DNA from: Paraglaciecola sp. 20A4
GTDB lineage: Bacteria > Pseudomonadota > Gammaproteobacteria > Enterobacterales > Alteromonadaceae
NCBI RefSeq assembly: GCF_011378905.1
Contig: NZ_WTPY01000020.1
Span: 20,257 to 84,256 of the forward strand
Length of the DNA stretch: 64,000 nucleotides
Direction: 5' to 3'
Shown here: positions 7,464-16,147 of the stretch, one piece after another
Layout of the letters: every line of letters begins with the position of its first letter
How positions within the stretch are numbered: position 1 is the first letter of the stretch
The notes under the pieces: generated by a model
Database searches by the model: none
Told to the model about the DNA's origin: nothing
The model's input: only the letters and a program-made list of their open reading frames with translations
Translations under genes and position numbers: made by a program

Positions 7464-8546
7464 TTATCGACTTTGTTCAGCAAAAATTGACTCAATGTCA
7501 TCCGCCAATTCTTCAGGGGAGTCACAACAACACACTGGCTGCCCTGCACTTTGCGTAAACGGACAATGCACTGGGCAACGTTCTGTTTGGTCCGTCGCGT
7601 AGTCTGGCATACTTATTAGAGGAGATTCACTGGCACTGATTAACAGTGTCAAGCAGCCGACTGCATTACCATACCATTGAGACTCCCCAGGCTTAGTAAC
7701 GACTACATCAGCGTGTGCTACTTTGCTTAGAGTTTGCAACAGAGGCAACTTGGTATTCGCGTTAGACCAAACAGCAAACCCTTTGTCTTCTAATATTGTT
7801 TTAAGCTGAGTTATATATGGATAGGCATATCCGTCGTGTGCATCAGCTAAACATAAGACTATTTGTTTCGGCACTGTTTTTTCAGGCTGCAATTTTGTAT
7901 CAGCATTATCCGGGAATTGGGATACAGCCTCTTGAATACGCTCAACCGGTAGATGCACATCAATATTAATGTCTTTAAAACCGCAGCATTCTTTTAAATA
8001 AAACTCTGTAAAGCCTGCATCAAACTGTTGTTGAGTATTCCACCATTGACTATGTAAACGTGTCATTCCGTGAAAGGTGCTTTGCATGTACCGTTCAGTC
8101 GATTGAACAAACTCTGGTTGTAGACTTTGATCCTGAAATTGACTGAGTAACGTTTGCACTGAAATATTTAACATATTACCCGCTACATTTTCGCCAGCGT
8201 CATGCAGAAAGCGCGCTAAAAAACAGGGCATAAACGCAGTATCAAGATTGACTATTTGCGTGTATTCCATGGGGATTATCTGTTCCGCTAATCCCAAAAA
8301 AGCTTCTATCGCCACTAACAAATCATTTGGCCAAGCATGCGCCGATAAGCTGAGTGTTGTTATTTTTGGGTCAACCAGATGGATGATATCTACGCCATCA
8401 CCAAAGGTTAGAAAATCAATGTTACTTTCAGGGAATTTATGCTGAAAATGACGTAGCGCTGCCACCCCAATGGTCGCGGTGTCTTTCACGCTCAACATAC
8501 GGATAAGCAGTATTCGCTCCAAATTTAGTGATGTCGTTTGCTCCAT
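7464..8546 (-). CDS. Glycosyltransferase family 9-like protein
   Basis: A 360-residue protein whose beginning (ERILLIRMLSVKDTATIG, then ALRHFQHKFP and IDFLTFG) is the N-terminal Rossmann pattern of ADP-heptose:LPS heptosyltransferases. The second half has QIVLCLADAHDGYAYPYITQ and HADVVVTKPGES, matching the C-terminal donor domain. The C-terminus is unusual: CPVHCPFT and a CCC run near 345 give a cysteine-rich patch that could bind a metal or form disulfides. It sits between pseF and pseI (1 bp after pseF). It may therefore add a sugar to, or transfer, pseudaminic acid rather than build LPS core. No Maf-type flagellin transferase is present in the window, so it is one candidate for that job. 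Confidence 0.72.
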   Translation of the reverse strand: MEQTTSLNLERILLIRMLSVKDTATIGVAALRHFQHKFPESNIDFLTFGDGVDIIHLVDPKITTLSLSAHAWPNDLLVAIEAFLGLAEQIIPMEYTQIVNLDTAFMPCFLARFLHDAGENVAGNMLNISVQTLLSQFQDQSLQPEFVQSTERYMQSTFHGMTRLHSQWWNTQQQFDAGFTEFYLKECCGFKDINIDVHLPVERIQEAVSQFPDNADTKLQPEKTVPKQIVLCLADAHDGYAYPYITQLKTILEDKGFAVWSNANTKLPLLQTLSKVAHADVVVTKPGESQWYGNAVGCLTLLISASESPLISMPDYATDQTERCPVHCPFTQSAGQPVCCCDSPEELADDIESIFAEQSR

Positions 8547-8547
8547 A

Positions 8548-9249
8548 CTATTCCCCTCTTTTGGATTGCATAAACGCTTTATACATTAGCTCAGCTCGCT
8601 CCCAATCCTCAAGTGTGTCAATGTCTTGCACCAAATGGCGAGGTAACACAATCGGAATACTGGTTTCACTGAATGTGGGGATCCCTTTTAAAAATGCGTT
8701 ACTTGTACCCCAATAAAACTGCCCTGCATCATGAAAAGCCTCCTCTAAATCTTGCGATCGCTTAGGGATGTCTTGTGGACTAAAAGGAAATACACCGCCA
8801 TTTTGCATTTTAAGCGCCCGTTGAATAGGAAATGGAAAGCTGGTGACGGAAAAGGCGTAGTGCTTAGCATCATCAGCTCTTAGCTTTTCAAATCCGTCCT
8901 TTAGAGCCGACGCTTGTATAAACGGAGCTGTAGCGTAAATACAGCACGTATGGCTTGGATTCATTCCTAGCTGCTGCATTTGAGTGATTGCATGGCGAAC
9001 CACAGGAACGGTACCGGTAAAATCATCAGACAAATTGCTTGGTCTTAGAAAAGGGATTTCTGCGCCATACTCTTTTGCGGTTTCGGCTATTTGCTTGCTG
9101 TCAGTTGAAATAATAATCTTATCGAACAACCCGCATTCTTTCGCCGCTTCAATGGAATAGGCAATTAATGGTTTGCCACAGAATATTTTACTGTTCTTAC
9201 CAGGGATACGTTTGCTGCCCCCTCTAGCGGGTATAATGGCTAGGTTCAT
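8548..9249 (-). CDS. pseF: Pseudaminic acid CMP-transferase PseF
   Basis: A 233-residue CMP-sugar synthetase with the CTP-binding motif PARGGSKRIPGKN at residues 7-19, then IAYSIEAA and IIISTDS. It makes CMP-pseudaminic acid, the donor used by the flagellin transferase. Length and the LRPSNLSDDFTGT segment are typical of PseF in Campylobacter-type pathways. It lies 10 bp after pseC and 1 bp before the GT9-like gene. Confidence 0.93.
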   Translation of the reverse strand: MNLAIIPARGGSKRIPGKNSKIFCGKPLIAYSIEAAKECGLFDKIIISTDSKQIAETAKEYGAEIPFLRPSNLSDDFTGTVPVVRHAITQMQQLGMNPSHTCCIYATAPFIQASALKDGFEKLRADDAKHYAFSVTSFPFPIQRALKMQNGGVFPFSPQDIPKRSQDLEEAFHDAGQFYWGTSNAFLKGIPTFSETSIPIVLPRHLVQDIDTLEDWERAELMYKAFMQSKRGE

Positions 9250-9259
9250 GTAGCAAAAT

Positions 9260-10396
9260 TCACTGCAATACCTTATGCAGTGTTTCGATTACGTACTGCT
9301 GCTCAGACTCTGTCATCGTCGGAAAGAGTGGCAAAGTAATGGCACTTTGATAAAAGCGCTCTGCATGTGGAAAATCGCCTTTCTTAAAGCCTTCCCGTTG
9401 ATAATAAGGCTGCAAATGTATTGGAATATAATGCACATTCACCCCAATGTCGCGTTCTCGAAGAAGGTCGAAAATTTCTCGCCTGTCATGTTCAACGAGT
9501 TCAATCATAAATAAATGCCAAGCACTATCAGCTAAACTTGAACGCAAAGGTAGGATAATGGGTAATCCAGTTAATGCATCCAAGTAACGTTCGGCCTTTT
9601 CACGTCTCAAGTGAATAAAATCATCTAATTTACATAGCTGAGAAATGCCAAGCGCTGCGTGAATATCACTTAAACGATAGTTATAACCCAATTCATGCTG
9701 TTCGTAATACCAAGCGCCCTGACCGCTAACTATTAACTTACTATCTTCCCGCGTAATACCGTGTTTCGCAAATAAAGTGAGGCGTTCGAGTAGCGTTTCG
9801 TTATTTGTTGTTACCGCTCCGCCTTCAGCTGTAGTAATTGATTTTACTGGGTGGAAACTAAGTACGGTCATATCGCTATATTGGCAACTACCAATAGGAC
9901 GATTTTGGTATTTGCCTCCGAATGCATGAGCAGCATCTTCGATAAGCGTAATATCATACTCGTCGGTAATATCAGCTATCGCCTGCATATCGCAACTTGC
10001 CCCAGCAAAATGCACAACTATCAGCGCTTTAGGCAATTTATTGCTCTGCGTTATTTTACGCTTCAAGGCATCAATTGAGAGGTTTCGAGTTTTAGAGTCA
10101 ATATCAACAAAATCAATATCCGCACCACAAAAATGAGCACAATTAGCTGACGCAACAAATGAATTAGGCACAGTCCAAACCACGTCGTCTGGCCCAACGC
10201 CAGCAGCTAAACATGCAATATGTAATCCAGACGTACCACTATTAACCGCAATCGAGTGACTCGCGCCAGTATATTCACATAACGCTTTTTCAAACGCAGG
10301 GACTGATTGCCCTTGAGTGAGAAACTGATTTTTAAGTACATTAACGACAGCGTCTATATCATCTTGATCGATTGTGTGGCGACCATAAGGCAACAT
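9260..10396 (-). CDS. pseC: UDP-4-keto-6-deoxy-AltNAc aminotransferase PseC
   Basis: A DegT/DnrJ/EryC1-family PLP enzyme. SGTSGLH (about residues 53-59) binds cofactor phosphate, EDAAHAFGG lies near 153-161, and SFHPVKSITTAEGG carries the PLP lysine (about 185 from the chosen start). The family role is amination of the PseB product at C4. I chose ATG at 10396 (378 residues, MLPYGRHTI) because PseC proteins usually start this way. A GTG two codons upstream (10402) is possible; neither has a convincing ribosome site, so coupling to pseB 9 bp upstream is likely. Confidence 0.93.
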   Translation of the reverse strand: MLPYGRHTIDQDDIDAVVNVLKNQFLTQGQSVPAFEKALCEYTGASHSIAVNSGTSGLHIACLAAGVGPDDVVWTVPNSFVASANCAHFCGADIDFVDIDSKTRNLSIDALKRKITQSNKLPKALIVVHFAGASCDMQAIADITDEYDITLIEDAAHAFGGKYQNRPIGSCQYSDMTVLSFHPVKSITTAEGGAVTTNNETLLERLTLFAKHGITREDSKLIVSGQGAWYYEQHELGYNYRLSDIHAALGISQLCKLDDFIHLRREKAERYLDALTGLPIILPLRSSLADSAWHLFMIELVEHDRREIFDLLRERDIGVNVHYIPIHLQPYYQREGFKKGDFPHAERFYQSAITLPLFPTMTESEQQYVIETLHKVLQ

Positions 10397-10404
10397 GGTC
10401 ACAA

Positions 10405-11403
10405 TTAATTCGTCGCTTTTTCTAATGTGCGCAGCTCATCTACCGTCAAAAAATGAGGGTTGGTACCCGAATGGTACTCAAACTTATCTGCTACGGGGTG
10501 GCCTACTTCTCCAAGCTTATTGCGTTTGTAATCCATATTTTTTTCGAAAAATAATATCGCCGGCGTAATCACGTAATGATCATCAAACTCTAGAGAGTGG
10601 TGCGCCATTTCTTCTGGGACCATGACTTCGTGCAATTTTTCGCCAGGGCGAATACCAACCAACTCATGCTCACGCGTACCGCTCATTGACTCAACCAAAT
10701 CAAGAATGTCTACGGAAGGGATTTTAGGCACAAAGATTTCGCCGCCCTGCATTCGTTGAAAGTTTTTAACAACAAATTCAACACCTTCATCAAGCGTTAT
10801 CCAAAACCGTGTCATTTCTGCGTGAGTAACCGGGAGCTTACGTTTTCCTTGATCAAGTAAAGAACGATAAAATGGCACCACTGAGCCACGAGACCCCACG
10901 ACGTTACCGTAACGTACGACTGAAAAGCGCGGTCCCGTTGCGCCTGAAATATTATTCGCGGCGACAAATAATTTATCCGATGCCAGCTTTGTTGCCCCAT
11001 AAAGATTGACTGGATTGGCTGCTTTGTCAGTAGAAAGTGCTATAACGCGACTGACATTTGTCGCAATTGCGGCATCAATGACATTCTGCGCGCCATAGAT
11101 ATTCGTTTTAATGCACTCATTCGGATTGTACTCAGCGGCAGGAACCTGTTTAAGAGCAGCAGCATGCACCACGTAATCGACATCACGCATTGCGGATATC
11201 ATACGGTCCTTGTCACGCACATCGCCAATAAAATAACGCATACATTTTTCATCAAAGACTTGCTGCATCTCGAACTGCTTAAGTTCATCTCGAGAATAAA
11301 TAATGATTTTTCTAGGGTTATAGTTTTTGAGGATATAAGAAACAAAACGATTACCAAACGAGCCTGTACCACCAGTAATTAAAATCGATTTATTGTTAAA
11401 CAT
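10405..11403 (-). CDS. pseB: UDP-GlcNAc 4,6-dehydratase (inverting) PseB
   Basis: A 332-residue extended SDR, first enzyme of pseudaminic acid synthesis. GGTGSFGNRF at 11-20 binds NADP. The FlaA1/PseB-type active site STDKAANPVN begins at 124, and Y135 and K139 are the catalytic pair in YGATK. EMTRFWITLDEGV near 197-209 is diagnostic of the family. It is the first gene of the long minus-strand pse operon. The 137 bp upstream separating it from the fliS-associated gene is AT-rich and must hold its promoter, though I see no sigma-28 or sigma-54 site there. Synthesis of the sugar nucleotide may thus be constitutive. Confidence 0.95.
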   Translation of the reverse strand: MFNNKSILITGGTGSFGNRFVSYILKNYNPRKIIIYSRDELKQFEMQQVFDEKCMRYFIGDVRDKDRMISAMRDVDYVVHAAALKQVPAAEYNPNECIKTNIYGAQNVIDAAIATNVSRVIALSTDKAANPVNLYGATKLASDKLFVAANNISGATGPRFSVVRYGNVVGSRGSVVPFYRSLLDQGKRKLPVTHAEMTRFWITLDEGVEFVVKNFQRMQGGEIFVPKIPSVDILDLVESMSGTREHELVGIRPGEKLHEVMVPEEMAHHSLEFDDHYVITPAILFFEKNMDYKRNKLGEVGHPVADKFEYHSGTNPHFLTVDELRTLEKATN

Positions 11404-11540
11404 TTTGTTATTCCATCACTGTGATTGCAGGCTCATATTGATACTATTCTAGTGTATATCGCTATGAATAATATAGACTTTTAAGAAAATTTAATTATTC
11501 ATATATAACGTAAGATTAACACGTGGATACGCCACTATGG

Positions 11541-11849
11541 TTAAATATATTTTTTAACCGCTTTACGACCGCGAACTAAACCACTTAATTGCTTTAAAGA
11601 TGCCTTAAACATTTGCTCTGCGTAGCCAACTAATGCGTTATTGACTTCAATTTCGGCCTTACAGAACAGCGTTTTACGAACGTCATCAAGTGTTAAAATA
11701 TAGGTATTAATACAGTTATCTCTACGAACAGAAAGTGTATAGAAAGACTTTTCATCAGGGTCTGCTGAAGCTAATAACTCAGACAGCTCCTGATTGATAG
11801 TTTCAAGTTCAGGCGGGGTATATTCGTGTGTCAGTGTGATGTTTTTCAA
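11541..11849 (-). CDS. Small protein in the fliT position after fliS, unrecognised
   Basis: A 102-residue protein, start TTG at 11849 in the overlap TTGA with the fliS stop, so it is translated by coupling. It has no signal peptide and no motif I know. The N-terminal half is acidic (ELETINQELSELLAS), the C-terminal third basic (LVRGRKAVKKYI). Position equals that of fliT or Vibrio flaI, which encode an export chaperone for FliD. A diverged chaperone is therefore a reasonable guess, but there is no direct sequence support. Confidence 0.65.
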   Translation of the reverse strand: MKNITLTHEYTPPELETINQELSELLASADPDEKSFYTLSVRRDNCINTYILTLDDVRKTLFCKAEIEVNNALVGYAEQMFKASLKQLSGLVRGRKAVKKYI

Positions 11850-12277
11850 ACTGCAGCTTGGCGTTTTTGCCGTTGCGCTTCGTAAGCTTCTAATTTCGCA
11901 GCTTCAGGTATTTGCGACCAGGCCGTTTTAATTGGTAGCATTAAATTAATTACTTCATCCATAATCGACACACTATTTTGCACTGTCGCATCAGTTAACC
12001 TTTGCACCATGTAATCATAAAGAGCAAAAAGATTATCTGCCACTTCTGCATTATTGGTTAAATCGAGCGTATCCCGTAAGTTGATTAATATGGAGGTACA
12101 TCGGCCGATATGTTGCCCCTTTTCGGCAAACTCTTTCCGCTCTATGCAACCTTTTGCATAGGCCATTCGATCAAGTGCACCTTGCATCAACATTAGGGTT
12201 AATTTATGAGGGTCAGCTTGTGCAACTTCTTGCTTCAAGTTACCTTTTTTATATGCGTTAATGCCTTTTAAAGCCAT
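11846..12277 (-). CDS. fliS: Flagellin export chaperone FliS
   Basis: A 143-residue helical protein starting MALKGINAYKKGNLKQEVAQ with ADPHKLTLMLMQGALDRMAYAKG, the conserved first helices of FliS. FliS caps the C-terminal helix of flagellin in the cytoplasm before export and influences FlgM release. It follows fliD by 21 bp in the flaG-fliD-fliS unit, which starts from a sigma-28 promoter at 14455-14481. Confidence 0.94.
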   Translation of the reverse strand: MALKGINAYKKGNLKQEVAQADPHKLTLMLMQGALDRMAYAKGCIERKEFAEKGQHIGRCTSILINLRDTLDLTNNAEVADNLFALYDYMVQRLTDATVQNSVSIMDEVINLMLPIKTAWSQIPEAAKLEAYEAQRQKRQAAV

Positions 12278-12298
12278 TTAAATTCTCCCATTACTGCT

Positions 12299-13780
12299 TT
12301 AAATTGAACCTAATGACGCCATAAGCGCTGACCCGGTTTGATTTAGTTTTGTTACGGTTTGATCAAGATTGAGATACTTGTCACGCAGTATTTGCTCGCT
12401 AGATGCCAATCTTAACTCAAATTGCACTCTTTCGTCTGAAAGTTGATCCTTTTGATCCTTCACAGAGCGTTCTCTAGATGTCAATAAGCCACTAGATTTC
12501 GTATATTGCTCAACATATTCTTCTAACCGAACAGCCACACCTTCTTCACTATCCGTAAACAACGCAGCTATATCATCAAAGTTATCCTCAAGCGCTTCTT
12601 TTAAACGATCTTCACCACTTCCAAAACCATATTTATTTGAAGAACCAATTTCTAGCTCGCCATCTTCATTAAACTCAATGCCTAATTGGAATAAAGTACC
12701 TAAACCAGAAGATGATACTTTTGAACCAATAATATTAGATAAACCATTTTGAATTCCACGGATCATGGCATCTCCGGCAAGGGCACCATCGTCCTCTAAA
12801 TCAGATAAACCATACTTTGTTAAATTGGTGATTTCAGTATTTAACGCGTTAAAGTTTTCAACGAACGCTCTAATTTTTTCTTCGACAGCCTCGGTATCAA
12901 AGCCTATCTTCAAAGACGAGGTAAGAGGCGTAACACCGTCATCCCCAAGTTCAGACAATTGAGATACGGAAAATGACACATTCTCAATTACGTTTTCAAA
13001 CTCTGTACTACTACTTTCAACCGCAATGCCATCAATTGTGGCTTTGGAATTTTGAGCATTTAAAACCGGCGATAAATAGTTGACTGTTTCTGTTGAATTA
13101 GTCGTTGCAAGTCGATTAAGGTCCGCAAGATCATTATCATTCACAATAACCAGGTCATTCCCTTCACCTTCGACTGAAGATGTAAATACTAACTTCGCAC
13201 CACCTGATTCTGTACCCGTATCAATAATGCTAGAGCGAACCCCAAAATTGTCATCGGAATTATTGATAGCGCTACTTAACTGTTGTAACGTCATTCCTGC
13301 CGTCACATCAATTGAAAAACTATCACTGGTTGCGCCAATTTTAAATGTCAAACTGCCTGATGCAGGATCGGTTGGTAATGATTGAGTGTAAACGGAGTCA
13401 CTGGTGCTCGCGAAGCCGCCGTCCTCGGCGTTATCCGTTTCTATACGACTCCCACTGGCTAATTGGGTAACCGCTATTGCATAAGTCGCTTCTACAGCAC
13501 TATTTGATGCTTCAGCGGTAAAAGGTTCGACATCTTCACTGGGATTTTTAACGGTAGGCTCACGGCCTTTTAGATCTGCGTCACTGCTCAGTTCTTCTAC
13601 ACTATCCAAAAAATCTTTCATTTTAGATTTAAGTGAGCCAATGCTGGATATTTCAGCGTCGTAAGACTCTTCTTGCGTATCTAATCGTTGTTGTTTAGGC
13701 GCGCGCTCTGCTTCCAAAAGCTGACTAACCAGAGCCTCAAGATCTAAACCTGAACCTACTCCAAGCGATTGAATTGACAT
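12299..13780 (-). CDS. fliD: Flagellar filament cap protein FliD
   Basis: A 493-residue protein with the FliD N-terminus SIQSLGVGSGLDLEALVSQL and ERAPKQQRLD. The middle is hypervariable and acidic (FliD_C type). The C-terminal helical region has the coiled-coil stretch SVKDQKDQLSDERVQFELRL ending in LNQTGSALMASLGSI. FliD pentamers or hexamers cap the growing filament and fold incoming flagellin. It lies 22 bp after flaG. Confidence 0.96.
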   Translation of the reverse strand: MSIQSLGVGSGLDLEALVSQLLEAERAPKQQRLDTQEESYDAEISSIGSLKSKMKDFLDSVEELSSDADLKGREPTVKNPSEDVEPFTAEASNSAVEATYAIAVTQLASGSRIETDNAEDGGFASTSDSVYTQSLPTDPASGSLTFKIGATSDSFSIDVTAGMTLQQLSSAINNSDDNFGVRSSIIDTGTESGGAKLVFTSSVEGEGNDLVIVNDNDLADLNRLATTNSTETVNYLSPVLNAQNSKATIDGIAVESSSTEFENVIENVSFSVSQLSELGDDGVTPLTSSLKIGFDTEAVEEKIRAFVENFNALNTEITNLTKYGLSDLEDDGALAGDAMIRGIQNGLSNIIGSKVSSSGLGTLFQLGIEFNEDGELEIGSSNKYGFGSGEDRLKEALEDNFDDIAALFTDSEEGVAVRLEEYVEQYTKSSGLLTSRERSVKDQKDQLSDERVQFELRLASSEQILRDKYLNLDQTVTKLNQTGSALMASLGSI

Positions 13781-13802
13781 AGCTACCTCATATATTTATA
13801 TT

Positions 13803-14225
13803 TTAAGCTTGTTTATTAACAAACATACCTACGGCCGAACTAACGTCTGTTTGTAATTCTTTAATCCGTTTTGAAAAATTAAGAACTTCTTCCGTGGGTA
13901 TCTGCCGAATTACATCGCCGCTTTGTGAATCAGTGACTTTAACCACCTGCCTACCGCTACCTTCGTCAACGGAAAAATTCAGTTGACGATTTTTAGTCTG
14001 AACAAATTCATTTACATCAGCGATCGCACTATCAATCACTTTGTCCGAAAGCTCGAAATCGATCTGCTCTTGAATATCTTTATCGGCTAAAAGAGCAATG
14101 TCTTTAACTTCTTCGACGGATTGCTTTTTAAACAGATTTAGATCTTCTTTTGCTTCATTATTTAACTGCTTCAAGTCAGAATTCAAAGCAAAATTTTGGC
14201 CAACTTGTGATATTCCAATATCCAT
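13803..14225 (-). CDS. flaG: FlaG family protein
   Basis: A 140-residue protein with the FlaG C-terminal domain: LNFSVDEGSGRQVVKVTDSQ, then VIRQIPTEEVLNFSKRI. The N-terminal half is polar and low in similarity. FlaG proteins affect filament length in Vibrio, Campylobacter and Pseudomonas; the mechanism is poorly known. First gene of the flaG-fliD-fliS unit; its sigma-28 promoter lies about 225 bp upstream, giving an unusually long leader. Confidence 0.92.
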   Translation of the reverse strand: MDIGISQVGQNFALNSDLKQLNNEAKEDLNLFKKQSVEEVKDIALLADKDIQEQIDFELSDKVIDSAIADVNEFVQTKNRQLNFSVDEGSGRQVVKVTDSQSGDVIRQIPTEEVLNFSKRIKELQTDVSSAVGMFVNKQA

Positions 14226-14454
14226 AACTCACCTCGTAAACAATGCAGAGAACAAAGATGCATCAACATCAAATATCCCCTGTCTTTATGTTACTAATAA
14301 CGGATTACTAATCGTAAGTATAATCCACTTTTCAGTATCGTAAACTTAACTAATTTAGCGTATAAACTATACGTCGTTTGTGCAGCTTAAATTCACAGTA
14401 TCCTTTCCCTTTCGGGAATTTAAAAAGCACAAAATACAATTCACCTTAACTATA

Positions 14455-14481
14455 GTATCGGCCATATCTCTAGTATCTTTA
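14455..14481 (-). promoter_or_regulatory. Sigma-28 promoter of flaG-fliD-fliS
   Basis: On the minus strand: TAAA (14481-14478), 15-base spacer, GCCGATAC (14462-14455). Seven of eight -10 bases match the consensus, and the element is the same as that before flgM. The transcript would begin near 14448, leaving about 220 nt before the flaG ATG. Confidence 0.8.
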
Positions 14482-14945
14482 GCATTTAATCGAAAAATAA
14501 TCATTGGAAGAAATTAATACTGCCAGAATAAATTCTCTGTAGATGAACAGCTATTTATTAGACATCTGCTAGTTAAGTAAGCAACCTAAATGCAATGATC
14601 GCGTATGAGTTGCAAATGCTGCCTCGAAGCATAGAAATCTGATCGTTCTGGACGCGCAGGTGATAGCTCTGTTTTATAGAATTAGAAAAAAAGGGTCGCT
14701 GGCCAATCATGCCAAGATAAAGAATACACGAGGGATGGATGACGTTTGATCATGAAGATGTGTGGACTTGAAAGCCGTAGCAGTTACGAGGTAATTTACG
14801 CGATCATGAGGTTGTAGAAAGTTGTTTGCTTATTGAAACGAAAATAAATACACGTATAAATTATTAGTAGTTATTCCATCTTCGAAAGAAAGATACGGAT
14901 CATTAATAAACTATCTATCTTATTTTGAAAGTAAAAAACTAAATG
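14482..14945. other. Gene-free stretch between flaG promoter and flagellin terminator
   Basis: About 460 bases with no open frame carrying coding character on either strand, no tRNA and no repeat of note. Together with the flaG leader it makes one of the largest gaps in the flagellar locus. In related bacteria a second flagellin gene often sits here, so a deleted paralogue is possible, but I see no flagellin-like remnant. Confidence 0.5.
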
Positions 14946-14974
14946 AAAAAAGCCGAAGGATAACCTTCGGCTTA
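14946..14974 (-). terminator. Intrinsic terminator of the flagellin gene
   Basis: Perfect 10-bp stem: AAGCCGAAGG (14950-14959), loop ATAA, CCTTCGGCTT (14964-14973), followed on the minus strand by a run of T. It lies 116 bp past the flagellin stop, which fits a monocistronic flagellin transcript with a long 3' trailer. Confidence 0.9.
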
Positions 14975-15089
14975 AAATGGCGAGAGAGTGAGTAGACTCT
15001 CAACTGATTGGATCTTCTCAACCTGGCGTTTTATCTCCTGGTTTCAAAGCCCTAACAGAAGGGTCTAGAAACCTAGTTTAACTATTCAA

Positions 15090-15923
15090 TTAACCGAGTA
15101 GAGATAGAGCGGCCTGAGGACGCTGATTTGCCTGACTCAATACCGTCAAACTCGCTTGTTGAATAATCTGGTTACGAGTCAATTCAGCTGTTTCGGTCGC
15201 AAAATCAGTATCACGTATTTGTGAACGTGCAGCTGATACGTTTTCAGAGATATTCGACAGGTTACGGATTGTCGATTGGAATCGATTCTGTAAGGCACCT
15301 AAATCTGCACGTACTGCTCCTATAGTTGAAATAGCCTTAGTAATCGTTGTTAGCGCTCCTGAAGCACCGGCAATATTCTCAACCGAAAGCTCTTGAATAC
15401 CTAGAGAAGAAGCAGCAAAGCCACCACCTACATTATCAGCCTGCAAGTTAACGGAGATGTTTTGTCCGCCGTTTGCACCCACTAAGAATTTAGCAGAAAA
15501 CGAACCATTTAGAAGAGTAGCATCACCAAACTGTGAGTCAGTTGCAATACGGCTTATTTCTGTAACAAGTGCTTTCACTTCTTTTTGCAGAGCGGCACGG
15601 TCAGCAGACGAGTTAATCCCGTTTTGTGATTGAACAGCTAGCGTACGAATACGTTGTAGCGAAGACGTAACCTCACCCAACGCACCTTCAGCAGTCTGAA
15701 CTAGCGATATTGCATCATTTGCGTTTCTAGCGGCTTGGTCTAAACCTTGAATCTGAGTAGTTAAACGTTCAGAAATTTGTAGACCTGCTGCATCATCAGC
15801 TGCTCGATTTATTCTAAAACCTGACGAAAGACGCTCGAACGACGTATTTAAACTAGTCGACGAATTAAATAATTGACGCTGTGCGTTCAAAGACGACACA
15901 TTAGTATTTACAAATAAACCCAT
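15090..15923 (-). CDS. Flagellin
   Basis: A 277-residue flagellin, the filament subunit. The N-terminal D0/D1 part starts MGLFVNTNVSSLNAQRQL and includes LSSGFRINRAADDAAGLQIS. The C-terminal part ends in NQIIQQASLTVLSQAN and RPQAALSLLG. The central region (about residues 140-190) is very short, so only a small D2 domain is exposed. Its Ser/Thr residues are the likely sites of O-linked pseudaminic acid. A ribosome site GGAGAG lies 8-13 bases before ATG. The gene has its own sigma-28 promoter and terminator. Only one flagellin is present here; others may exist elsewhere. Confidence 0.97.
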   Translation of the reverse strand: MGLFVNTNVSSLNAQRQLFNSSTSLNTSFERLSSGFRINRAADDAAGLQISERLTTQIQGLDQAARNANDAISLVQTAEGALGEVTSSLQRIRTLAVQSQNGINSSADRAALQKEVKALVTEISRIATDSQFGDATLLNGSFSAKFLVGANGGQNISVNLQADNVGGGFAASSLGIQELSVENIAGASGALTTITKAISTIGAVRADLGALQNRFQSTIRNLSNISENVSAARSQIRDTDFATETAELTRNQIIQQASLTVLSQANQRPQAALSLLG

Positions 15924-16048
15924 GGTTTCTCTCCTACATTTTCAGTTCAGTTTTCGCTGTTAACCGAAAATAAAAAATTGGTGGTTAAATAACTCTAAAA
16001 GTAATAATGAGATTTTAAAAATCATAATTACTATCTCTCTCATAAATG

Positions 16049-16075
16049 TTATCGACTGTAGCTAGGCTCTCTTTA
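16049..16075 (-). promoter_or_regulatory. Sigma-28 promoter of flagellin
   Basis: On the minus strand: TAAA (16075-16072), 15-base spacer, GTCGATAA (16056-16049). Seven of eight -10 bases agree with GCCGATAA. The leader to the ATG at 15923 would be about 120 nt. It lies inside the 224-bp divergent region shared with the sialidase-fold gene starting at 16148. Confidence 0.88.
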
Positions 16076-16147
16076 ATTAAAATTTAATAAATTTTACTTT
16101 TATGGCAAAGAACCATGGCTTTACTTTTGCTAACCTTCTGAGTTCCA

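Noticed and set aside
8320-8349. GCCGATAA on the plus strand in the GT9-like gene
   Set aside because: No TAAA at 15-base spacing and no plus-strand gene follows.
12105-12135. Sigma-28-like GCCGAT inside fliS
   Set aside because: The -35 half would be GAAA and it lies within coding sequence; no gene starts downstream at a fitting distance.
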